The position numbers and the translations under genes were made by a program. A stretch of DNA of 33,285 bases from Planctomycetaceae bacterium (GTDB lineage: Bacteria > Planctomycetota > Planctomycetia > Pirellulales > Pirellulaceae): the NCBI GenBank assembly GCA_005773145.1, contig SXHS01000125.1, positions 1 to 33,285 of the forward strand. Reading direction: 5' to 3'. Position 1 is the stretch's first letter. Every line of letters begins with the position of its first letter. The notes beneath the pieces were generated by a model, which saw only the letters and a list, made by a program, of their open reading frames with translations, was not told the origin of the DNA and searched no databases. Positions 1 to 7,276 of the stretch are shown piece after piece.

Positions 1-828
1 CAATCGGCCGAGACCCGACAGTTCGCCGCGCGTCTAACCGCCCTGAGCAAAGCACTCGTTCTGGACATGGGGCTGGCATTGGAAGCCTATTTTTCTCAGT
101 CGACCCAGCAGCTGCGCGACGCGTTGAATATGTACTGGCAAGCCAACGATGATCTGCGACGCTTGACGCAAGTCACTTCGCACGACTTAAAAACACCCTT
201 GGCAACGGTCGCCAATTTATGCGAGGAAGCACTCGACGAGTTCGGCGATCGCATCCCACCGGCCGCTGCGGACTTGATCCGATCCGCCCGGGATCACACC
301 TACCGCAACTGCCGCACGATCGATGAACTCTTGGAATCGTCCATGGCATCCAGCAATGATGCCACGCAATCGATTGATAGTCGGCAAGCCATCGAGGAAG
401 CGGTACAGCGTGTCCGCAGATCGCTTGAGTTCGCCAAGATTCAGCTGATTTTGCCCGCCAGTTATCCGCACGTGAGGGGCAACACACGCCGCCTGCGTGA
501 GGTCATCGTAAATCTACTCTCGAACGCCATTAAGTTCATTGATAAGTCCCCTGGCATCATTCGGATATCGGTCCGCAAACGGAACGATGAAGTCGAGTTT
601 CGCGTCCACGATAACGGCCCCGGTATCCCCGACGACGAACAGGAAAGGATCTTCACCCCATTCCAGCGAATGCGTGATCACAGCAGAGTACCAGGCAGCG
701 GTCTGGGGCTGTACTTCGCCAAAGAGCTGGTCGACCGAGATGGCGGACGCATCTGGGTCGAGTCCGTCATAGGAGAGGGGAGCTGCTTTATCGTGCGTCT
801 GAAGGCGGCCTCGGACCTGGATGGCTGA
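1..828 (+). CDS. Sensor histidine kinase, 5'-truncated by window edge; probable globin-coupled (protoglobin-type) sensor remnant + HisKA + HATPase_c
   Basis: Frame is open from base 1 (QSAETRQFAARLTALSKALVLDMGLALEAYF...). H-box SHDLKTPLATV, N-box NLLSNAIKF, G1 DNGPGIPDDE, F-box IFTPFQRM, G2 GSGLGLYFAKELV. The segment 'LTALSKALVLDMGLALEAYF' resembles the last helix of globin-coupled sensor domains. Confidence 0.9.
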   Translation, partial: QSAETRQFAARLTALSKALVLDMGLALEAYFSQSTQQLRDALNMYWQANDDLRRLTQVTSHDLKTPLATVANLCEEALDEFGDRIPPAAADLIRSARDHTYRNCRTIDELLESSMASSNDATQSIDSRQAIEEAVQRVRRSLEFAKIQLILPASYPHVRGNTRRLREVIVNLLSNAIKFIDKSPGIIRISVRKRNDEVEFRVHDNGPGIPDDEQERIFTPFQRMRDHSRVPGSGLGLYFAKELVDRDGGRIWVESVIGEGSCFIVRLKAASDLDG

Positions 829-845
829 GCCGATCCAAGAGTGCC

Positions 846-2177
846 TCAGCTCAAACCGTATTTTTCCAGCAGGCGATAGAGGCTCCGACGGTTGATGCCG
901 AGGGCGCGAGCGGTCTTCACCTTGTTGCCCCCCTCTTTCGCCAGGACTTCGACGATGTGCGCGCGCTCGATGGACGCCAGGGAGTGATCGCTGGGGTCCG
1001 CATGGGCGCCGCCGCCAGTCGCCGGCACCTGCGACACGACCTCGTGCGGTAAATCGTCGAGGCGGACGGTCTTGTTGTCGGCCAGAATTTTCGCCCGCTC
1101 CAAAGCGTTGATGAGTTGACGCACGTTTCCGGGCCACGTGTAGCGTTCCAGTACGGACATAACACCATCCGCCAATTGCCACTCAGGACCGAGAAAATGT
1201 TCGACCAACAACGGCAGATCTTCGCGTCGGTCACGCAACGGCGCGACCTGCAGCGACATGACGTTGATGCGGTAGTAGAGGTCCTCGCGAAACCGACCAG
1301 CCCGCACCTCTTCCATCATGTTGCGATTGGTGGCCGCCAAGAGACGCACATTCACGCGTCGCTCCTTCAGCGAGCCGACTCGTCGAAACGATCCGTCTTC
1401 CAGCACGCGGAGCAGCTTGGCCTGTAGCGACCCAGGCATCTCCCCAATCTCATCAATCATCAACGTGCCATTGTCGGCGACCTCAAATAAGCCCTGCTTG
1501 GCGCTGATGGCCCCAGTGAACGAGCCCTTTTCGTGTCCAAACAGCTCGCTTTCCAGAAGCGTCTCGGGCAAGGCCGCACAATTGACGACGACAATCGGTT
1601 TATCGGCCCGCAAACTGCACTGATGAAGAGACCTCGCCACAAGCTCCTTCCCAGTACCACTTTCCCCCTGAATCAATATGGCTTTGTCAGTCGGCCCCGC
1701 CCGCTCTATCAGACGAAACAACTCCTTCACGGCCGGTGACTGGCCGATCATCTGCACGCCCTGCCTCGCTCGTTGCAACACGGCCCTCAACTGCAGATTC
1801 TCCTTCTCCAGGCTGTAGTGTTCCCCCGCGCGCAGGATGACCCGCTCCAAATCCGCCAAGGGACACGGCTTCTGCAGGTAGTCGTAGGCCCCCAGCTTCA
1901 TGGCCTCCACGGCCGACTCGATGGTCCCCTGCCCAGTCAGAAAGATCACCTTGCAGTCCGACCCAGCAGCCCGAAGCCTCTCCAAAAAGTTCAAACCGGA
2001 CATACCGGGCATCACCATGTCTACGACGGCCACTACGAAATGACGACGCTCGGCCAAGTCCAGCGCCTGCTCAGCCGACGAGGCCTCCTGAACCGGAAAC
2101 CCACGTCGGCAAAGCCGGCGTACGACCGTACTGCGAAAATCGTCGTCATCGTCCACGACTAATAAATCAAGCGGCAT
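846..2177 (-). CDS. NtrC-family sigma-54-dependent response regulator (REC + AAA+ + Fis-type HTH)
   Basis: REC: LLVVDDDDDFRS, VVDMVMPGMSG, FLTGQGT, LQKP. Walker A GESGTGKE; GSFTGA loop (FGHEKGSFTGA); Walker B LMIDEIGEM; C-terminal Fis HTH (GGNKVKTARALGINRRSLYRLLEKYG). Confidence 0.95.
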   Translation of the reverse strand: MPLDLLVVDDDDDFRSTVVRRLCRRGFPVQEASSAEQALDLAERRHFVVAVVDMVMPGMSGLNFLERLRAAGSDCKVIFLTGQGTIESAVEAMKLGAYDYLQKPCPLADLERVILRAGEHYSLEKENLQLRAVLQRARQGVQMIGQSPAVKELFRLIERAGPTDKAILIQGESGTGKELVARSLHQCSLRADKPIVVVNCAALPETLLESELFGHEKGSFTGAISAKQGLFEVADNGTLMIDEIGEMPGSLQAKLLRVLEDGSFRRVGSLKERRVNVRLLAATNRNMMEEVRAGRFREDLYYRINVMSLQVAPLRDRREDLPLLVEHFLGPEWQLADGVMSVLERYTWPGNVRQLINALERAKILADNKTVRLDDLPHEVVSQVPATGGGAHADPSDHSLASIERAHIVEVLAKEGGNKVKTARALGINRRSLYRLLEKYGLS

Positions 2178-2392
2178 GATGCTCTCAATTGTTCAACAAC
2201 CGTACGAACGCCGAGCCCATCCCCGGCACATCCCCTGCCAAACACTGGTTGCAACGCCGCAGCAGGACTCGACGTCTCACGGGTTGCGACTGCAAGCCGT
2301 GTGCCATCCACAAGATCGCCGCTGAGCGCGCACGGTGTCGATCCCGCAGCCCCAAAAAACGCCCTGCCACCCCGTAGCAACTGTGACTGAGT

Positions 2393-2416
2393 CGCACATT
2401 TCGTGCGTTTCCGCAC
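2393..2416. promoter_or_regulatory. Candidate activator-binding site (CGCAC-N5-GTGCG-N4-CGCAC overlapping inverted repeats)
   Basis: CGCACatttcGTGCGtttcCGCAC, read directly; about 190 bp upstream of the candidate -24/-12 element and within the spacing usual for enhancer sites. Confidence 0.3.
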
Positions 2417-2584
2417 ACTCACATTCTAGCTACAGGGCCGCAACCGATGCGAGAGAACCGGGACTTTACGCGCGTCGAATCTTCCACGTGCGGCCTATAT
2501 CGCCGCCACCGAGCACTACCGATCGCCCTTGCCTCGCGGCCTCGAACCCCCTTGGACCTTCGCCGTCAAAAATAGTCCTGTCAA

Positions 2585-2600
2585 TGGCACGCAGGATGCT
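2585..2600 (+). promoter_or_regulatory. Candidate sigma-54 (-24/-12) promoter upstream of the oxidase operon
   Basis: TGGCACG-CAGG-ATGCT versus consensus TGGCACG-N4-TTGCW; GG-N10-GC spacing kept; one mismatch in the -12 element. Lies about 100 bp upstream of the ATG at 2700. Confidence 0.5.
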
Positions 2601-2699
2601 CTCGGCCAGTGCCATGCCTGGGAGACGCTGGATCCGTCTGGGTCCCGGTCGGTCCCCTGCGCGGTTCTCGCGAGATTCTCAAGAGGAGATAGTCCGCCG

Positions 2700-3815
2700 A
2701 TGCATGGTTATCGAAATGGCTGCTATCGAAACACTTGCTGGTCTTGGTTTGCGATCGGACTGTTGGCCATGTTGGGCTGTCAGCCGAGAGTCGAGTTGGC
2801 ATACCGAGAACGCGAAGACACACAGAAGCTTCCCGCAGCACATCAAGAAGACATCCGCAAGTATCTGTTCGAATACTACGGGACAGCCGGAACCCCGCGG
2901 TGGATGCGCCCGCTACCAGATGCGGGTGCTGAGCTGGAGCCGGTTCGGCGGCGGGATCATTTGGTGCTGGGACAACAGGTGTATTTTTTGCGTTGTGCCC
3001 AGTGTCATGGTGTCACGGGGGACGGCAACGGGCCAGCGGCCGCGTATCTGCTCCCCAAACCACGTGACTACCGCAAAGGAACGTTCAAATTCACCTCCAC
3101 ACCTCGTGGCAGCAGGCCGCGGCGTTCCGATTTGGCACGCACCATACGCTTGGGGGCTAAAGGAACTTCCATGCCCGCGTTTCGCTGGCTGACGGAGCAG
3201 GAGCGCGAGGCGGTCTTGGACTATGTGATCATGTTGAGCCAACGCGGCCAGCTCGAAATCGAACTGATTCGGGAGTGCGAGTTGGAGTTGGAGGAGTCGG
3301 ATCGTCTGGCCGCCGATGTGGTCGCGGAGCGGGTGACCGAAATTGCTGCGGCCTGGACGGAAGCCGAGGGGCAGACGGTGCTCCCCATCACGCATGAGGT
3401 GCCAAATACCCCGGAATCGGTGCAGTTGGGACGTCAGGCGTTTATGTCGCGGGGCTGCGCGAAGTGCCACGGCGAAAACGGCAAGGGGCAGACGGAATGG
3501 CTGAGCCCCGAGTTCTTGGCGCAGCAGCAGTCGTTGCCGGCCGAGCAACGGCAGCAGTTGAACCAAGATGACTGGGGACAGATCGCGCCCGCAGCCGACT
3601 TGACAGCCGGCATGCTCCACGGCGGCCGTCGACCCGTGGACATCTACCGGCGGATTCATTCAGGCATCAACGGTACGCCGATGCCCGGATTCGCCGATGC
3701 TTTAGGAGAAGAGCCCGATACGATCTGGCACCTGGTGCACTACATCATGAGTGTCGTACGCGGCGATGCGGTGGCCAAGGAAGCCCAGGCGATTGTGAAT
3801 CAAGATCCATCATAA
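2700..3815 (+). CDS. Diheme c-type cytochrome, probably a lipoprotein or membrane-anchored; first gene of the oxidase operon
   Basis: Two CXXCH motifs (LRCAQCHG, SRGCAKCHG), hydrophobic N-terminus ending LLAMLGC, purine-rich RBS (aagaggagata) before ATG 2700. Track ORF 2529 is over-extended. Confidence 0.85.
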   Translation: MHGYRNGCYRNTCWSWFAIGLLAMLGCQPRVELAYREREDTQKLPAAHQEDIRKYLFEYYGTAGTPRWMRPLPDAGAELEPVRRRDHLVLGQQVYFLRCAQCHGVTGDGNGPAAAYLLPKPRDYRKGTFKFTSTPRGSRPRRSDLARTIRLGAKGTSMPAFRWLTEQEREAVLDYVIMLSQRGQLEIELIRECELELEESDRLAADVVAERVTEIAAAWTEAEGQTVLPITHEVPNTPESVQLGRQAFMSRGCAKCHGENGKGQTEWLSPEFLAQQQSLPAEQRQQLNQDDWGQIAPAADLTAGMLHGGRRPVDIYRRIHSGINGTPMPGFADALGEEPDTIWHLVHYIMSVVRGDAVAKEAQAIVNQDPS

Positions 3816-3824
3816 CCACCGGGG

Positions 3825-4466
3825 ATGGTTGAAATGCAGAAGCACGATCGGTCTGGCAAGTTGCAGCGTCTGCAAGAGCTGCAGCGCCAAGTACAGGAGC
3901 TGGAAAGCGAGTTGACGGAGCCCGCTCAGGACGGTTGGCGTGCCGGCGAATACTACACTGCCTACTACGCCACAACCGGATTCATGCTGGGCATGTTCGG
4001 AGCCGCGACCAGCCTACTTTTTAACGTCGTGGGATCGCTCCTCGTCGGTCAGCATCCGCTGCAGCTGATCAAGGTTTACCTGACGTTTCCGTTGAAGGAG
4101 CGGGCCCTGGAAATGGATAGCGGATTGGCGCTGGCCATTGGGTGTTGCCTGTATTTGGGTACCGGCATGCTCCTGGGGATCCCCTTCTATTTGATCCTCA
4201 CACGATACACGTCCCGCATGACTTGGCTGTCTCGCTTGGTCGTAGCGTGCCTGTTGAGCGCGGCCCTCTGGATCTTGAACTTTTACGGGATCTTATCTTG
4301 GCTCCAGCCGTTGCTGTTTGGCGGCAACTGGATCGTCGAGCGGATCCCTTGGTGGGTCGGCCTTTGCACCCATTTGGTGTTTGGTGGAACCCTGGCGCTT
4401 CTGTACCCGTTGGGGTTATACGTTCCGTATCGGCCACAAGTGGAACACGATCGTTCTGGGAGTTGA
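3825..4466 (+). CDS. Membrane protein of unknown family; N-terminal coiled-coil-like stretch then several TM helices
   Basis: LQRLQELQRQVQELESELTE heptad-like segment followed by hydrophobic segments; placed in phase with the operon, 8 bp before ccoN start. Confidence 0.75.
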   Translation: MVEMQKHDRSGKLQRLQELQRQVQELESELTEPAQDGWRAGEYYTAYYATTGFMLGMFGAATSLLFNVVGSLLVGQHPLQLIKVYLTFPLKERALEMDSGLALAIGCCLYLGTGMLLGIPFYLILTRYTSRMTWLSRLVVACLLSAALWILNFYGILSWLQPLLFGGNWIVERIPWWVGLCTHLVFGGTLALLYPLGLYVPYRPQVEHDRSGS

Positions 4467-4473
4467 AACACGC

Positions 4474-5958
4474 ATGACGACGGCAAACAAGACGAGCACG
4501 GTGCTCACGTCCGACGACCTTGACCATTTGGTCGATCAGGAGCTCGTGAAGGGTTACTTCCTCGCAGGACTGACCTTCCTCACGATTTCGATGATCGCGG
4601 GAATCCTGGTGGCCCTGCAGTTGGTGCATTGGAACCCGTTGGATGGGATCGAGGTTCTGTCACCCGGTCGCTGGCGCATGATCCATACCAATGCGATCGC
4701 CTATGGATTCCTGGCGAATGTCTTTCTGGGTATGTTGCATTGGGTGGTACCACGACTGACGCTCCGTCCGGTGGCCAGTCGTCCTTTGTCGCTTTTTATC
4801 TTTGTCGCCTGGCAATTGATCGTCTTTTTGACAGCGGCGGCGATCGTGATTGGTCCCAGTTTGCAGGCGATGCCGTGGGTGGCCGATCTGGCCAAGCGAA
4901 CGGGGCTGTGCATGTCCCTGGGAGCCCAAGGGCTGGAGTGGGGAGAAACGCCGTTCTGGATCGATCCCATCGCCCTACTGGGATTGGCGCTAGTGGCGGT
5001 CAATTTCATGGTACCGATCGCGCGGGCTCGCGCACCGCTGTACGTGACCTTATGGTATTTCATGGCGGCCTTTGTCTGGACCTTTCTCACCTATGCCATG
5101 GGCAACTTGTTGCCCGAATATGCCGTGGGGGGGACCAGTGCCGGCGCGATTGGCGGGTTGTTCATACATGATCTGGTGGGACTGTTCGTCACGCCGTTGG
5201 GATGGGGCATGATGTATTATTTCGTCCCCATCATGCTCAAGAAGCCGATTTGGAGCCACGGATTGTCGCTGGTGGGCTTCTGGGGTCTGGCCTTCTTCTA
5301 TCCGCTGAACGGCATCCACCATTTTCTCTACACGCCCATCCCCATGTTTCTGCAATACGGGGCGGTGATCGCGACCGTGGCGGTGGAATTGGTCGTGACC
5401 ACGGTGATCATCAATTTCCTGGGAACCCTGCGCGGCCAAGGGCAACAGGTCATCACCAACCTCCCCATCCGCTATTTTTATACCGGCATGATTTTCTATT
5501 TCATCACCTGTTTCCAATGCGCTTTGCAGGTCACGCTGACCTTTCAAAAACTCATCCATTTCACCGACTGGGTCGTCGGACACGCGCACCTGGTGATGTT
5601 TGGCGTGTTTAGCTTATGGCTGTTTGGGGTGATGACCTACTTGTTCCCACGAGTGTTGCATCGACCGTGGTACAGCACTCGACTGTGCGAGTACCACTAC
5701 TGGCTCTCGGCGGCGGGCGTGTTGGTAATGGCCCTGGACCTGACGATGGCGGGCATCTTCCAGGGATATTATTGGGCATCTCTACAGTCCTGGGACGTGT
5801 CGGTCGACGGATCACAGCCTTTCTGGGTAACACGTGTCTTCGCTGGGTTGTGCATGTTCGCGGGTTTGCTGTGCTTTCTCTACAACCTTTGGATGACTTA
5901 CCGAGTACCACAAGAGGTGTATGAAACAGGCCCCGCCCTCCAGGGTTCGCCCGCCTAA
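4474..5958 (+). CDS. ccoN: cbb3-type cytochrome c oxidase subunit I
   Basis: HTNAIAYGFLANVFLGMLHWVVPRL, WGMMYYFVPIMLKKPIWSHGLSLVGFW, NGIHHFLYTPIP, VVGHAHLVMFGVFSLW; ATG at 4474 preferred over track start 4318. Confidence 0.92.
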   Translation: MTTANKTSTVLTSDDLDHLVDQELVKGYFLAGLTFLTISMIAGILVALQLVHWNPLDGIEVLSPGRWRMIHTNAIAYGFLANVFLGMLHWVVPRLTLRPVASRPLSLFIFVAWQLIVFLTAAAIVIGPSLQAMPWVADLAKRTGLCMSLGAQGLEWGETPFWIDPIALLGLALVAVNFMVPIARARAPLYVTLWYFMAAFVWTFLTYAMGNLLPEYAVGGTSAGAIGGLFIHDLVGLFVTPLGWGMMYYFVPIMLKKPIWSHGLSLVGFWGLAFFYPLNGIHHFLYTPIPMFLQYGAVIATVAVELVVTTVIINFLGTLRGQGQQVITNLPIRYFYTGMIFYFITCFQCALQVTLTFQKLIHFTDWVVGHAHLVMFGVFSLWLFGVMTYLFPRVLHRPWYSTRLCEYHYWLSAAGVLVMALDLTMAGIFQGYYWASLQSWDVSVDGSQPFWVTRVFAGLCMFAGLLCFLYNLWMTYRVPQEVYETGPALQGSPA

Positions 5959-6034
5959 TGGGGCGGACGGGGATCGGATGATCGAAAGAGGACGGACAGG
6001 CGGCAATTGAGGACTGGGTAGCAAGGAATTTACG

Positions 6035-6676
6035 ATGTTTGAAAGCAAAGCGGGCATTCTCTGGGTGGGTGGCATCGGCTTTTTTGTGATCGCCTTTCTA
6101 TCCAACGGCTGGGTCCCGATGTTGATGTACCAGGACCTCAAGGAGCAGACTGCGGAAGAAGTGGTGAATTCTCGAGTCCTGTATCAATTTGAGGAGATCA
6201 GCCGACGCTATCCACAGACCTTCAAGCAGTATTACGGCGACGTCAACGAAGACACTTGCGCGGAAGCACTGCGACTCGGCCGACAACTGTACATTGGCGA
6301 GGGGTGCTGGCACTGCCACAGTCAATTCGTACGGCCGGTCTCCAACGAGTCGTTGCGTTGGGGCGAGGTCGCAGCGACGATCGAGTTCCAGAACGAACTG
6401 CAGCGCCCCGTGATGTTTGGTACGCGGCGGGTTGGCCCCGACCTGAGTCGAGAAGGGGGGCGGCGCAGTAACGACTGGCATGCCGTCCACTTCTTCCAGC
6501 CTAAGATGCTTTCGCCGGGCTCCCCCATGCCGGCCTACCCCTGGTTTTTCGACGGTGGCCCCGACCAACCCAATAAGCGGGGTATCGCCATCATGACCTA
6601 TGTGCAATGGCTTGGCTCATGGCTGGAAAGTTATCCCTACTACGAAGAACTAAAAGACAGCGACTCGGAGTCTTAG
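6035..6676 (+). CDS. ccoO: cbb3-type cytochrome c oxidase subunit II (monoheme)
   Basis: N-terminal TM helix, GRQLYIGEGCWHCHSQFVRPVSNESLRWGE, RRVGPDLSREGGRRSNDWHAVHFFQPKMLSPGSPMPAYPW. Confidence 0.93.
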   Translation: MFESKAGILWVGGIGFFVIAFLSNGWVPMLMYQDLKEQTAEEVVNSRVLYQFEEISRRYPQTFKQYYGDVNEDTCAEALRLGRQLYIGEGCWHCHSQFVRPVSNESLRWGEVAATIEFQNELQRPVMFGTRRVGPDLSREGGRRSNDWHAVHFFQPKMLSPGSPMPAYPWFFDGGPDQPNKRGIAIMTYVQWLGSWLESYPYYEELKDSDSES

Positions 6677-6680
6677 TGCG

Positions 6681-7013
6681 ATGAGCATGAAAAAGGTTAC
6701 GCTATTGCTGGCACTGGTGATCATCCCCTTTTCATTTTATGGGTTTGGGAACAAATTCCTGGAATTGATTCACGTGTACCAGGGAGATGCCGAGGGAGCC
6801 TTTGCCGTCGCGCCGATCGTCAATTACTTGCTGGCCAGTGGTGGTTTTTTTCTGATCCTGTGCTGGGCCATCGCCAACGGCATGTTTCACGACATCGAAG
6901 GACCCAAATATTGGATGCTGGAGAATGAGGAGCAACTCGACCGTGAGGCCGACCAGGCATCGCACCTTCGCAGCACCGGTCCTCCGCACGTCCCAGCATC
7001 CGCGTCGAAATAA
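6681..7013 (+). CDS. CcoS-like small membrane protein with extra N-terminal hydrophobic region
   Basis: Segment FFLILCWAIANGMFHDIEGPKYWMLENEEQLDRE resembles the CcoS signature (W-A--x-GQFDDLE-P--RIL); position directly after ccoO. Confidence 0.6.
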   Translation: MSMKKVTLLLALVIIPFSFYGFGNKFLELIHVYQGDAEGAFAVAPIVNYLLASGGFFLILCWAIANGMFHDIEGPKYWMLENEEQLDREADQASHLRSTGPPHVPASASK

Positions 7014-7038
7014 TCCAACAACCCGCAGGGAACCTGAC

Positions 7039-7227
7039 ATGTCTCAACATTTCACGACCGCCGACCCTGAATCGGCCGCTGGAAGCGAGAATCGGTATCA
7101 CCGCTACACCAGCAATCGAATTCCCTGGTACGTGCGTTTGATCTGGGTTGGCTTTTGGTGCTTTGTTGTGTACTACATGATCACCTATTTGATCCCGAGC
7201 GTGCAGGTGGAGTTGTTCCCAAACTGA
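7039..7227 (+). CDS. 62-aa single-TM protein, possible CcoP-like membrane anchor without heme domain
   Basis: MSQHFTTADPESAAGSENRYHRYTSNRIPWYVRLIWVGFWCFVVYYMITYLIPSVQVELFPN; one TM, layout like the CcoP N-terminal helix, no CXXCH; start at ATG 7039 within track ORF 6925. Confidence 0.6.
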   Translation: MSQHFTTADPESAAGSENRYHRYTSNRIPWYVRLIWVGFWCFVVYYMITYLIPSVQVELFPN

Positions 7228-7276
7228 TGCCCGCGCGGCAACTATCCCTGGCGGCGGGAACTCGGGCGGTGCCACT

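Noticed and set aside
3129-3145. Second TGGCACG sigma-54-like motif
   Set aside because: Inside the cytochrome CDS and lacks GC at the -12 position.
2335-3192. 285-aa + strand ORF overlapping the cytochrome c gene
   Set aside because: Low-complexity, no family signal; shadow frame of the CXXCH-bearing ORF, which has an RBS.
2913-3659. 248-aa - strand ORF opposite the diheme cytochrome
   Set aside because: Antisense shadow ORF typical of high-GC coding DNA; no recognisable domain.
5050-5589. 179-aa - strand ORF opposite ccoN
   Set aside because: Antisense shadow, charged low-complexity translation.
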